Positions 48,405 to 61,860 of a DNA stretch of 64,000 bases are shown piece by piece (position 1 is the first letter of the stretch; every line of letters begins with the position of its first letter). A model generated the notes under the pieces. That model was given only the letters and a program-made list of their open reading frames with translations, searched no databases and was not told where the DNA came from. A program made the position numbers and the translations under genes. This DNA comes from Tubulanus polymorphus (Eukaryota > Nemertea > Palaeonemertea > Tubulaniformes > Tubulanidae), in contig NC_134028.1 in assembly GCF_964204645.1 (NCBI RefSeq), positions 2,826,501 to 2,890,500 on the forward strand. The letters are read 5' to 3'.

Positions 48405-49189
48405 GTGTATGTAGGAAGTTGATTACTGTATGAAACATCTATCTCAGCTGTGGGGATAAGGAGCGTTGATAAACTTCTACATCTGCATATATCACTGGTG
48501 GTACGTGCAGCAGCACAGCAGTTCACGTCCTCGCTTATCTTTAGCAACTTTCTTCAGTGTATCAAACATTTAAGGATTGCAGGTCCCCCCCAGAAAATCA
48601 GCCCTAGGCCCAAGAAAAACTTTTTAGAAAAACTTTTGAGAAAAGTTGTGAAAAATCGTAAATCTAATGCAAATATTTGCCTATGCAGGATATAGGTTTT
48701 TATATCTATATGCATGAAATATAAATCACAACTTCTTGGACTCCAGAATTCGGATAGAGATTTCTCTGATTTTCAGATAAGTGACCAAACAATCATCAAT
48801 GAGGTCGTAAGGAAGCCGAGGCCCGTATGAATTTGGAAGAAATATTATCACGAAAAAAACATGCGCGTCCGAAAAACTCGAAAATTATACTTACTGGAAT
48901 GGGTTAAAGCAGATAATCTGGAGAATGTAGTGTGGTCAGAAACACTCAAAACACGCTAACAAGCAGCTGAACTAGTTTTTTGTTTTATACAAGAACGAAC
49001 GGAATGTAAAATCACAAAGACGAGCCACCGCAGTTAAAACAGCAATATACAAAACTACACCGTCATTTCATCTAATATCCGTCTCGACGGTCAAACTACC
49101 GATGTACGTTCACAAACTGGTCCCTCCTGTACAGGCATTACTATTCCTGTATGCATGCATGTAATGAGTCCGTCTCTCTCAACAGCCAC

Positions 49190-49343
49190 ACACATACAAA
49201 CAGCATTCACCTTCCAACACACCTCTACTCTACTGCAAACAGTACCACCAGCTCCACCATCATCAGTAAACAACAACTACGAACCATTCGACTTTTTACC
49301 GGAAGCTACCGCAAAAATTCGCTCGTCGGTACCAGCGTCTGAC
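49190..49343 (+). CDS. Weak candidate terminal exon, unidentified
   Basis: A good-looking acceptor (TCTCTCTCAACAG) is followed by an open frame ending ...VNNNYEPFDFLPEATAKIRS SVPASD then TGA at 49341-49343. The last third looks protein-like and the first part is low-complexity CACACA-derived. An AATAAA lies about 1 kb downstream near 50332. I find no upstream plus-strand exon to join it to. Confidence 0.15.
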
Positions 49344-50794
49344 TGATGGTAAACCATCGTTCAATATGGACGATCGTGTGGGCGACGAACCGGAGAAAAA
49401 CAAGTCGAAATCTGCATTTCATTCCTTACTCGCCGTAGCATATACAAAATAGAAGATTCGAAAGTGAAAATCGTACGCTTCGAAAACCAAGATCCTTCGA
49501 CCGCGATAACTAAACTATCTTTCCATTCCTAGAAAACTATATGACAGAGCGAAAATCTTTCCACGAATGGAAATTTATTACCGTGTTTGAATCATTGGAG
49601 AAGCGACCGCAATGTGACGCGACTAATTCCCAAATATTCCTACGATCGAAAAGATAACGACTTTCTCAGCAGAATCTGATCTACATATAGGATTATGTGT
49701 ATACAGCTCCTGAGCAGCACACGATGCAAAAAACAAGTATGTTTGTTACGAAATACAACCTATACCAGCTGATGAAAACTGGGGCAGCAACTGTTAGGAG
49801 AAAATGACTTAAAAACCTCCATAAACATCATATAGATTTTAAAAAATTGTTTCCGCATGTTTCAAGCTATATTTTAGGATGGTAGAAACATTTTACGCCT
49901 GTAGGACCTACACTACTCCAAACCTGGAAAAAATCTCTACATATATATATATATAGGAAATCACGTTTAGTAAGATTTTAGATAGTTTATGGGCATGCAT
50001 CAAAATATGCATGCAGCATAGTTAATGTTATAAACTCTCATACAGAGCTCGGGTGCAATTACCAGTAATCCAATAGAACTTCAGCGCGACTTCGTTACAA
50101 CGCACTTCAGGTGACCAAATAATCTTTTAAGTATGAGTATTAAAATAGTAATATTTGGGATGAAATTCTAGGTTTGTAATAACTGACAAATCGTTCTATC
50201 CCAGGCCGTTATAACCAGGTTCCGCTGTAGTCCGCTTTGCCACTACGATTTTACAGCTTATCGTACATGCACGTAACTATTCAAAAACTCATGAGCCTAA
50301 ACAAAAACTTTTTTTTAGATAATCATGTTCTTCAATAAAATATTCTCCAATTGCTACTAAATCATTAAAGCCATGTTTCCTCGCTCAATGCATGCTGGCG
50401 TTGTTCACTTTTATGAACCTTGGCATTGACCTTTTCGCTACAATTTTTCCCATGAACATTTTCCCCTGTATCATTGATAGACAATCTTCCTGTCTATGTA
50501 CAACCCACACGATGGCAAAAAGCCAAAAATACTATGCAAAAAATACTACTGCCGACTTAATTCTTGGGAGATGAGAGGAGAGAAAAGAACATTCACCGAT
50601 TCACGTCTCTCATGATACCACCAGTTACTTCATATATCATGAAGTTTTGATTTTAAATTGGCTCGGCATGCACCAACTCGAGATAATACAGCGTTATAAC
50701 GACCTCGGTTATGACCATTCATCGGCCAGTGCAAACCAAACAGGACAATCTTCGCAATTTCCTACTGGATATAATGAACAGAATTTCTGGTCCC

Positions 50795-50899
50795 CTGGGT
50801 CCAGTTTCGTGAATAAGTTACAGTTAAGTTTGAATAGTTGTCCTCAGTGCAAACATAAAATAACCAATAACCAAAAATGTTTAGCGAAACTGAGCCCTG
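50795..50899 (+). mobile_element. MITE family A, copy 2 (105 bp, diverged)
   Basis: Starts CTGGGTCCAGTTTCGTGAA and ends TTAGCGAAACTGAGCCCTG. The interior GTTAAGTTTGAATAGTTGTC parallels the copy at 60092. A 128-codon ORF runs across it and is therefore not a clean gene. Confidence 0.8.
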
Positions 50900-52147
50900 A
50901 AATTCGTTGTAACAAGGTTACACTGTATAAAGACAATGAAAAACATTTGCCAAACAAAAATACACACGTTTTCTTGGAAGTGTGGCAGGAAAAATCAGAC
51001 AGACGGACAGGTGGTAATAATACAATTGTGTAATATTCATTGTTACATGTATATTATGATGTCACTGACGATAAGTTACCAGTATTTGTAGTGATGTCAT
51101 AACTAACTCACATTTATGATATATAGACACGATGGATTGCTTTCTAATGTATAAATCTTTATATCATTCACCTGTGCATCGCGCAGACTGGTTTTTATCA
51201 TCAGACAATAAACTACAATTTGGTCACATAAGAAAAATCTTTTGCCTTCGATGCGGAAATAAAGAGCTACAACCGAGCAAGTCATACAACAAGAAAACTA
51301 ACTCGAAACTTTAATGATGCCTTGACAAATAACCAAAAAAATCATCCTGACTGACTTTGATTTGAATTTAGTAGGCGGCATGTACAATATGAAGCCCGTG
51401 CATGAAAAGCTCAACAAGATATCATTTTCAGGGATAAACCTGAAAAGAATGATGAATAATATTTATAATTGAAGGTTTTCTTTACTGCCTTGAATGACAT
51501 TGATATTCAAAGAATCTTCAATGGCTATCATTACTACACAAGAATCAGTAGATTCAGTTTCATTTTAAAGATATGAACCAACGATTAGCGGGAAGGAAAT
51601 AGAATACAGTGTACTAACATAGCACATTCCCCTGCGATGAATACTGAAAAAATAATTGTTGTCATTTCTGTAAAAAGGGGGTAAGCCTCATAAATATTTG
51701 ACAGGCTAATTGTCGACTGTTGGCTGAGCAATCGTGCGCTCCTCAACTCAGAACGGACACAGGAACAATAGAGATGGAAAATAAAACCTGCCCGACTGAA
51801 AAACATCTGCTAAACAATACGAAATAGTTCCCCGAGTAAGATGTCGAAAATATAAACGTCTTTGTTGAGTTAGCTGTCAGTGAGCTGTGCAGCATTCTAT
51901 ACATTGTCTCACGTATAACTATTACAGAGGTTCAACTAGAAACTTTTCCGCGCGCTATCAATCGTAACAAAACAACCACGGCAAATAATACATAAATCAG
52001 ATACGTGAACCATTATAAACCAACAATATCAACGATTCGATTGCCCGATTGATAATTTATCAGCGCCGGTATTTTCATCTCGTTTCCTCTACTGATACTA
52101 TCTCTCTCGTTATAATATAGTTTATTAATACAGTCATATAATCGACT

Positions 52148-52662
52148 GCAGTGCAAGGCCATCGATCAGGGCTCACTCTAAGAGGGCGCAGTGCGAGGTT
52201 ATCGATCAGGGCTCACTCTAAGAGGGCGCTGTGCGAGGCCATCGATCAGGGCTCACTCTAAGAGGGCGCAGTGTGAGGCAATCGATCAGGGCTCACTCTA
52301 AGAGGGCGCTGTGCGAGGCCATCGATCAGGGCTCACTCTAAGAGGGCGCAGTGCGAGGCCATCGATCAGGGCTCACTCTAAGAGGGCGCTGTGCGAGGCC
52401 ATCGATCAGGGCTCACTCTAAGAGGGCGCAGTGCGAGGTCATCGATCAGGGCTCACTCTTAGAGGGCGCAGTGCGAGGCCATCGATCAGGGCTCACTCTT
52501 AGAGGGCGCAGTGCGAGGCCATCGATCAGGGCTCACTCTAAGAGGGCGCAGTGCGCGGCCATCGATCAGGGCTCACTCTAAGAGGGCGCAGTGCGAGGCG
52601 CAGTGCGAGTGCAGTGCAAGGCCATCGATCAGGGCTCACTCTAAGAGGGCGCTGTGCGAGGC
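52148..52662. repeat. 40-bp minisatellite, 12 copies
   Basis: The unit CCATCGATCAGGGCTCACTC plus TAAGAGGGCGCAGTGCGAGG starts near 52159 and repeats every 40 bp, with ATCGATCAGG at 52161, 52201 and so on to 52561, then at 52624 after a 23-bp slippage insert. For the first seven units GGCGCA and GGCGCT alternate, an 80-bp dimer. Because 40 is not divisible by three, the ORFs here repeat every 40 residues and are artefacts. Confidence 0.97.
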
Positions 52663-55600
52663 AATTTGCTGTAATACTTATGACGATAGTGTATTTACAT
52701 GTTAAGATAATATCTCTTCTATCGCAGTTCAGAACTAAAACTATCTACTATTGCACTAATCTATCTCTCCCAGCTGATGAAATTCATTCAAAAATTCAAT
52801 ATCATTTTCATCATCATCGATCACAAGGCGTCAGTACATATGTACAGCATGTACAGCTCTGTCCAGGTTCCTCTAAACGTCAATTCTTGTTATCATCATT
52901 AAGCATCGTATAAAATTAAATCTCGATGTTGAAAATAACAGAATCTGCGGGCGCAGTGATTGTTTTTCGGTCGCCGAACCTGCTTGTGTACCAGGTGGAA
53001 ATAGCGATCTATATGGGGGCGAGCTGAAGGAAAAACAAGCGAACCGTTCGTTGTAGCAATGGTTTTCCACTTCTTTATCGAGCATCTGCTGCTTTCAAAA
53101 CAAATCACAAAACACTAGACATAAATCATTCGTTTTCTTCCTTCCGCGTCTATTAAGACGTAAACTGGTTTTTCACCGCAATGAACATTAATATCGTTAT
53201 CATTATGCAATGATGTTATTGTTGTTAATTAAATAAGTATCTAAACGACCGCTTCTCGAAACCTCACAGATTACCAGTTCGTCCTCAACATTTTTCCCCT
53301 CCTGTTTTATTTTTCAGGCTGGCGACAAGAGATAAAAGTTCAGGATATGTTGAAAACAAGCGAGCTCGTTATAGACACAACAACAGGAGGAAATGAATAG
53401 ACATTAGACAGTCAAGTGAAGGATAGCGATCATTCAAGTGAATAACAAGTCAGCTAAACAACCAGGGCTTCAACCAGGGACTCATTCAACTATAGTCACG
53501 AGTCGCGGTCTATTTCATACTCTCTATTACGTCACACACACATATATCATTGAACGCTACGCTCCTCATCGGTCATTCACATTAGGCTCATTTCTTCAGT
53601 ACATCTGCACTCTCTCAACGCTCAGATCTGCTCGGGCGGATCCAGGATGCCAACCTCCAGTAATCCCTTTAACTGGAGTTAACTTTGCATTATGAAAAAT
53701 AATAAAGGCCTCGGTAAAAAAGGGGAGCCCACGACCCTCACACCCCTACAAATAAGAGATTCTGATATATTTCAAGGTCGTGCGGATGTAAAACGATAAA
53801 AGCAGATTTGTATGGAATGGAGCGTCTAGATTGATCTGAACCTCACCGATAGTTGCTTGATTTGGTTGACCATTCTCAGTCAATGAGATGGGTGAGAATT
53901 GAGTACTAACACTCACCAGAGAACCAGAGACCGAGCCATTCGACCAGAGCCTCGGAGTGAACTCGCTATAGGCTCACATTTAGCGGAGAGCGATGCTTCA
54001 ATCGCATTCATCAGTGCCTCAATCACACTCAAGCCAGCAGGCACTACCTATCTACATCTCTCACTCTCCCATCCTTCTATTATCACTGAGAAAAATTCTT
54101 ACATAGGCAAAACAAGTATAAAATGTTTGTCAGTAGTCCATATACTCGTGGGTTTGTTCAATAAACAAGTTTCCTCTCTAATGTTCTCCATTATCGTATG
54201 GAGGAAGGCAGTTATAGGTATGTAGAATGTGGGCACAGACATTTACCTACTTGAAAAGGTAGACAGCGAAAAACACTATCTAATCTACACTCGGAAGATA
54301 CATCTTCACAACATTTAAGACCCAATTTTCAGAAATCTCAGAAGTAGGTTTCATAAGTTTCAGCGATAAGCCGCGGTAAAACCTCAATTCCACAGTCAAA
54401 CCGAATGATTTCAATCATTGACAAATCCTAAAATTCTTCCCAAAACTCTTTAAAATAGAGAAGTGAAGAAATAATGACGAACCTTCTTTAAAATCTTAAA
54501 AATAAAATAGAACTGCGAAAAATCATCTTTTCTCGAAAAAGAAATTTGAAATATTTCTTTCAAATCATATTCACCCAGGTAGGTTTTGTCTAAATAAACT
54601 TCTTTAACGACTGCGAAGGAATCTTTTTTCAAAGTCTGTGGATGTATTTTTCTAGCCGGGTGCAAACTGCGTGTTATCGGTATGGCCTGAATCACAAATA
54701 TGCCGCTCATACTGATTTTAGTTGATTTCTAGCAGGCATGCACCCTAGATTTATAGATGCAATAGACTTTATACAGACGCTATACGTATCTGCTGCTTTC
54801 TACCGACAAGATCGGTATGGGCCGATTTGGAATGATGCAGCTGCCTGATTTTCTTCAAACCTTTTTGCAACTCTCGTAGGTTCTCCAGCACCACCACCAG
54901 CACACATTCAATAACAAACTTCATCAGCTCCGTCAAGAGCACGTGTGAAAAAATTGTGTTCGTCTGCTCCGTGAAAAGATGAGTAGAGCGAAAAACGACG
55001 ACTTTGTTTTCATATTTCGGAAATTACGAAAAGGAAAAACGCAACCGGCACCAACAGAAATAATAATCAAGACGAGTTGATTAGCCGGCTAAATTCATCT
55101 CTCATACCTAATCCGCTGTATAACTCAAACCTGGACAAACTCAAGAATCAAGTTTATTTTGGGTTACTTTCTAGGAATTAATGCCGCTGTAGCCTGAAAC
55201 CAAACATTTCAATCATTTTTTTCGTAAGTCAATAATTGTCAACAGTCGTAATGAGCAGCAAATGAATCAGGGATCATTACCAACGTGAAGATAAGCTTTC
55301 TTATCAAAAACATTGGAGAATCATTTCCAATTTCATAAGAAGGCATTCAATCAATTTCAGGGGATGTTCCTGGACAGACTTCTTTTAAAATTACTTGAAG
55401 CACAGATTTTTTCGAGAAAAAGATAAAAGGACTAAGGAATGAATTTTTTTTTTTTTGGCGAAAATCAATGATGACAACATGAAGGAGGACTAAAAAAAAT
55501 ATGTTTTTTGCAGAATTCCTCGTCTTAGTTATCAAGAAGAAAATGCCTCGAGACCAGTCGATCATTTCGATTTTCTTGGTGATTATAAATTCTATTCCGC

Positions 55601-55689
55601 AGACTATGATTGAAATATAAAGTATAAGCACGAGACAACGTCGCATCAAAAACTTGTTATGTTTTCGATTAAAAGCTATTAAAATTCAT

Positions 55690-56245
55690 AGAACACGCGA
55701 CGCCGTGAATACAGAAATAATCCGTATCGGGATTCGAATCATCTTCTCGTTTAAAATCCCTTTCAAAAGCCGCTGAAAGCCGTCGCGCTGCTCGAGATTA
55801 ACCCATCAGCGCGAAGCGAAATTTTAAAACGAATACAAGCCAATTTAAGACGTTCTCGACGGCAACAGGAAGTCGCGGCGACGTTCGAATCAAAAAGCTC
55901 GGATTAACGAAAGTCGCCGGGATCGTGTTCGTTGAATAGCTCGTCCGGAGTGGCAAATATTAGACATAAATGAAGAACATCGTCGCCGTGTTACTCTTCA
56001 TTATCAAGTGACCCGCGCGAGAAACTGTCGCCGAGATATCTGTCACACGTCGTCGGCGGAAAACCCGACGGGGGTCACTCGAAATTGCGTTAATCCATGT
56101 AACGAACTCATCCAAAAAAACATCGGTCACGTATCGTAAAGCGAAGCCCCCTCCCGACGGGTGACGGGGACAAAGCCGCGAGATAATCGCGACGTGTGCG
56201 CGTTCGGTCTCAATCAATCGACTTGACACGAACCATCGGCTCAAG
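55690..56245. other. CpG-rich patch upstream of MRTF and POLR3H
   Basis: Dense CpG (GCCGTCGCGCTGCTCGAG near 55780, CGCCGGGATCGTGTTCG near 55915, CGTCGTCGGCGGAAAACCCG near 56050) in an AT-rich setting. It is the most CpG-island-like stretch in the inter-gene region and so a possible promoter, about 8.3 kb upstream of the MRTF ATG. It could begin a noncoding 5' exon. Confidence 0.35.
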
Positions 56246-56604
56246 ATGTATTCGGAAATTAACTGCGGAGTCAGGAGTCAAAAGTCAGGAGTCAGAAATG
56301 AACTGTTAAATCACTCTAATAGAAACTGTCAGAATAAATTGTTAAATCGTCAACTCTGTTGGTTTTGCTTGACAAAAGTTTCTCTAGTATTGACGAAACA
56401 AAACTCATGATAAACCGTTTCTGTGGGGACCATAAATTACTTTCAAACATCTTCATCATATCTAACAATTATTATCAAAGACAAAAAAACATTTTGTTCG
56501 AATTAAGCAAAGTTTATGTTTACTATTGCTTTTCGTGATAATATTGATGGAGTATGTTTAGGTAAAACTTGATTTATGATTTTCACAGACCAGGCTGCCT
56601 TACA

Positions 56605-56760
56605 TCTTCTAGTTGCAGTAGTTTTCAATTAATATAAAACTTGAAATGAATGAATTAGAAATCATTCTTATTTTGAAAATGTTTCGATAATTTTGGGAGA
56701 AGAGCTCATAGAAAGAGTAGAAACTTCTCTGAAATAGTGGTAGTTGTAATAGTTTCAACT
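56605..56760. repeat. Dispersed AT-rich repeat, copy c
   Basis: Contains ATTAGAAATCATTCTTATTT and TCTCTGAAATAGTGGTAG, parallel to copies a and b in the same orientation. Confidence 0.45.
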
Positions 56761-57325
56761 AGTAGTAAATACATATATCTATATATCATGATACGGTATT
56801 CAGGACAATAAATGATGTAAAATTGTCTGGAATGAGACCCACTCACTCACACCACAAACATGTGCCGCCTCTAACTATTAAATACATATGGAATCTAGTT
56901 GTAACCGTAGAGGTAATTACAGGCTACAACCGTAAAATACGTTTAAAAAAAATCCAGATGAAGAAACAAAGTTCGTATTGATACAAGTTCAACGCATTAA
57001 CTGATTTCCATAATGTGAAATGAATTGCACCTGATGATTGTATAATATCGGCATCTTGTCGTTTATCAGAGTCCGGTGATATGTGATACTTCCGCTACTA
57101 CAGAATACTACATCCAATACCTCGAATCAGAATTCATAAATTTAGACCGAGCCGCTAAAATTCAGCTTAAAAAACTCTTCATCCCATACAAGCCTTTCAT
57201 ATATCACATGTGGCAATTACAATCTATAACCCTATTCATCGAATTTTTTTTCTTCAAAATCATATTTCACGAGTCGAACTCCTTAGAACAGAAGACACGC
57301 AGCGCACCTTGAAGAAGTCATTAGA

Positions 57326-57636
57326 AAGCTTTTGCGGACAATAAACCGTGGTGGATGCGTTTAAGCCCTATTGTTTACGGATGTTACCTCCGCCAACGGA
57401 CAGCTTAAGAAAGCATACATGCACCGGCTTATCGGGTGCACGTGCTCGGTTTTTTAAGAAAGTCATTGTTACCGGTGGCATTGTCGCCATGTTAACAAAC
57501 ACCGTTAAGAACACATCGGTTGTGATGAACCACGTAATAGCTTCTAAAAAGGACAACCACGACAAAAGATCGCACAGGACGACAATGTTCATTTCGCGGC
57601 CCCCCTTAGGACGCACAGTTATTGTCCGAGAAGCTT
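57326..57636. mobile_element. MITE-like element with imperfect TIRs (311 bp)
   Basis: Left end AAGCTTTTGCGGACAATAAA. The reverse complement of the right end begins AAGCTTCTCGGACAATAACT. The interior is more GC-rich than the flanks. Target duplication not clear. Opposed ORFs of 100 and 82 codons inside it are not recognisable. Confidence 0.5.
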
Positions 57637-60091
57637 GTTTGATATTTTAACGAAGTTGTTTCACCCTTTGCCCCTTCATTCGCGCAAATCCCAACCTTTA
57701 AGCCGGGATCAAACCGGATTCAAATTTGGCCCGTGTCTAATTAGAGAACGCTTTCATACGTAAACCACTCACTCGATATTAAACAATGCTGTGGCAAGTG
57801 AGGCGAGTCACTACTAGAACCAGTAAGCATTTACACGCCATAATCTGACCCGTGCTAAAATTTGGCACAGGCCTGGTATGGCGCGCTAAATTTGGTCCAG
57901 GTCAAAACTGCTCGTGTGATCTCAGCTTATGTAAATCAAACTACAGCACCTAGCTCCCCGCTATGGTCAATGCCCTCTTGTAACTTAAAAAGAACATTCA
58001 GGATATTCTTTTTAAGACAATTCATGTTTTATTATCATATACCGTCATTCATGGCCTTCATCATAGTTTCAGCGCGGTGCCGTACAATATCCTGTTTCAT
58101 CGCTTACAACATTTCTTTCATTGTTATTTCTCACGTGAGTTTCATAGTTAATATTTTTCGAGTGAAGCAAAACATGGGGTGAAAAGTGAGAAAAACCGAC
58201 ACCGCGGAACTCGGTACGGGTGGTATTTTTGCTAATCAGCGCGGCCTACAACAACCTGTATGTTGTAATATTTGTTAAACAGAACAAAAATGTCGATAGA
58301 TAGACAACTCCCGCTAGAATAAAGGTTAAACCGATCACTAGAGAACAATTATGGATTTTTCGCATCGGATACTTAGCCGCAAATTCAACCGTAGATGCTT
58401 CGACTTATTCCACCAGGAAAACGGATTACTGCATTTCAGTACACATTATGAAATGGGCACTTTATTATTTTTCAGGAAAATTTGTTCAAATATTGAACCA
58501 GCCCGCAACAAGGTGGTCATAACCTTATCCTAGCATATATAATTTCTTACGGAAGATTACTACGATGACATTATTGCATTGAAGTTTCAGATTGTCTGCC
58601 AAAAACAACTTACTTATTGTGTCTAAACAAACATTTATGATGGGAGAAAATCCAAGTGCATCGAAGAAAACTGATCGACAACACGAGCAGATGTTCACAG
58701 ATTAAGAATCATCAGGTAGAAGCAACAGATCCTCATTAAAAACACATCGAAATAGATATAAGTACATTACATATACGCAGGTAGATAACACTACGTAATA
58801 AACAACATTTCAGACAGACGAGAGAGAGTCTGTAACCGTTAAAAATTGAAATAATTTTGACTTTAAAATCAAAATTGAACTAACTTCAACTGCGGAGTCC
58901 AATTAAGCACAAACAGTGGAAGTTTTCTGAACTAGACTCACTCATGATGCGGTGACACGCTCAAAATAGCGTTGAAATATTTCATCTTGATAATTTGATT
59001 GGCATGAGTTTTAAGGGTGATATATGCCACGAGCTTTTATGACATCTTCCCTGCTGCTTTACTGTAACAATATGTATCTGTACCTATTGACCTCTTAATC
59101 TCCAAAAATTCATACATGTATACCGGTATTCATACAACTTGTTTTGAGATTCAGTCAAGAAATGAAGTTTATAGAAATGGTAATAATAACAATAATTTGA
59201 AAATGACTTCCAAGTTTAATACGATGAAGTCAAGTTTCTCTAACCATTGAAAATAACACTTTCCACGATGTAGAGGAAATGTCTTACACGTTCATTCAAT
59301 GCCACTTTTCTCTTCACTTCCTAAATTCTAGTGCGGAGGTTAACAACCAATTGAATGCGTACATCGCAAATGCATTAAAACCCACGTATATCAACAGATG
59401 CTAAACATTTTTTAAATGAAATATTCCGAATCATAAACGCGTATTTCAACATATCTTATTTCCATCTAAAATACAACTCGTATGCGACCCATCTATGAAA
59501 ACATCTTTACGAAAATGAAAATATTGAAGAACGATTTTCAAATCAGGGATTGCTATCCAGAAATGAGATTATCATATATAACAATAGCCTAGAAATACAA
59601 TGCAATATAATACAATATAATACAATGCCTTGATGTTTAAAATTTTTTCAATTCAGTCTGCAGAATTATTAGAAAAAAAACAAAACAAAACACTTCTTTT
59701 AGAAATCTTCTGATAAATATTTATTCATTCAGCAGTTAACAGCAGACGTGAGTTGTCAAACATTTCATATAGGCCTACACCAATGGAAACACGTACTCTT
59801 AGAGTAGAAAAAACTAAACATTTGAAAGCCAGGTCAATGACCAAATGAAAAAAGGTAAACTTCCATTACCCTCGCCTCCTTCAGTGCGTTTTCTGAAACT
59901 GATATGAGAAGTACCAGTAAACTGACAATAAGAGCGCCACACTGAAATTGATCCATGAACAGATAAACGGCGCGGCTTGTAATTTTGGCAGTACACCTGT
60001 ATCCCGAGGGTATTAGATATTTGTCAACGAAATAAAAAATTGAAACGTAACTATCCCGACCGGATACAAGAAATCTCTCTGGTTTCACCTC

Positions 60092-60224
60092 CAGGGCCCA
60101 GTTTCACGAAAAAGTTTAAGCCTAAAACGGTTAAGTTTGAATTGTTGTCCTCATTGAAAACATGAAGTAACCAATGGAAATTACACCAAAAATTTGAGTT
60201 AACTTTTTTGTGAAACTGGGCCCA
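60092..60224 (+). mobile_element. MITE family A, copy 3 (~133 bp)
   Basis: Starts CAGGGCCCAGTTTCACGAAA and ends TTTTTTGTGAAACTGGGCCC. The interior is shared with the copies at 30944 (reverse) and 50795. The TIRs may extend outward: CACCTC on the left mirrors AAGGTG on the right. Confidence 0.85.
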
Positions 60225-60723
60225 GAAGGTGTTTAATTCAATTTTTCCTGTGTTTTCGCGATACCGATAATGGAGGATCTGATATTCAGGGAACATACGA
60301 ATACTAGCCTTGAAACGATCACAATTTTCTAATGTTAAAGACTTCGAAAAAAGCGCGCCATTCGCACCATTGAGGCGCGCATATACGTAAACAATACAAC
60401 AACATAGAGCAGGTTGAGTAGGTGTATGCTGTTTTCTCACACAGGGGGTAAGCGTGTTGTTTAGGGCACTACTGACACGGTAAGATCGTTACCTACGCTT
60501 CACCGATCACAGATATTATCAAAACACATGTATACAGTTACGAACAATGTTACCAAACAATACATCGAACGCTCTTAAGTAAAGCCCTTTGAAACTAAGA
60601 GCCGCGCGATCGGTATCTGCCGAAACGATCTCAGAGTACTGATTAAAACGATAGATGGCAGCAAGGTGAAATAGTTTCAAGACAGAGAGAATGAAGCGAA
60701 GATTGAGTTGATAGTAGACCCGA

Positions 60724-60736
60724 GGGGGGGGGGGGG
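60724..60736. repeat. G13 homopolymer
   Basis: Thirteen consecutive G. Confidence 0.9.
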
Positions 60737-61860
60737 TTTATCACTGTCTTATCGTATCCCAAACTACTGACAGACTTCATAATTTTTCATACCATTCAGC
60801 GAAACCTTCCGGGGTTTAAATGAGTTGATTGCCGATTAAATCTATAGAGTTATGGAACTGATTCTGAGAGAGGTTCAACGCTCTGTAACCAAAGGTTACG
60901 GTACACTATGGACTCACGGCTTTTGGATATCAACAGGCAACACTTGCAACCATCACACGTTACCGCAGAAGTTATTGAAGATATATATGAAAAATTACGG
61001 AAGAGACGATGATTGTACAACTCCGGCATAACATGATTGTGTTTATGCAAACATGAATTGTCAGGTTTGTGAAGAATTTACCTGCATGGCTGCATGTTTA
61101 CATAAGAGATAAACATGTTTTCATTAGTAGCAATAACCAAATTCTGATTATATACTATATATATATTTCCAGCATGGAGTGGACTTAACATTTAATCAGA
61201 CATATACCCACTACCACATTCATTCTAAGTAGCCTAGCCCTAGATACTTTACTCTCATTACTTGCCATTGGGGCAGATCAGACTCTGCACATAGTTCCCA
61301 GTTTGATGAATTCAAAATTCCATATTATTTCATGGTAGAGCTTTTAATTTTCCGAATTGGAAATGGGGCCTTTGTAAAAGTGAATTCACACCATCAGTGA
61401 CTGGTTGATAAAGGTGATTTTCAAGAAATATTGCTGAAGAAATTTGCCCTTGCGATTAACATCCCAGAAGTATGCTACGTGAAGCGTAAACTGATTTTCT
61501 CAAATATTTCCCAGATCATCGGAAAATCTATCAAATTCCCAAATATTTAAAATTCTCAAGTTTTTCTAATTTTGCCAGTACTGTAAAAACCATTTCATGA
61601 AAGTCACAAGGAACAGTGACCACGCTCAACATGGTTCATGACATTCATGATTCATTTGTTTCATACATTTTTTTATCTTAATCTATTTCAAATGATAAAG
61701 ATGTCAATCAATCAAGACTGATATCTGTGACCAAATTGATGAAAAATCTGTATGCAATCAATTTCCATATTGCAGACCGTCTAGAAATTGCAAAAAAAAC
61801 CTGCGACCAGAAGGAAGCTATATTAATCTAGGTTACATCTTGACATCTACAAAATCTATT

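Noticed and set aside
50647-51033. A 128-codon plus-strand ORF with a protein-like first half
   Set aside because: It runs straight through a MITE copy (50795-50899), begins on a non-ATG codon and has no family resemblance.
52351-52913. Arg-rich repetitive ORFs (RGHRSGLTLRG repeats)
   Set aside because: They are a three-frame reading of the 40-bp minisatellite; the 40-residue period is exactly 120 bp.
54450-54710. An 86-codon minus-strand ORF with ATG (MSGIFVIQAIPITRS...), considered as an upstream exon
   Set aside because: No convincing donor/phase link to MRTF exon 1, which has its own upstream in-frame stop, and no family match.
57348-57650. Opposed 100- and 82-codon ORFs as a transposase remnant
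   Set aside because: No catalytic motif or helix-turn-helix is visible; open frames follow from the GC-rich insert.
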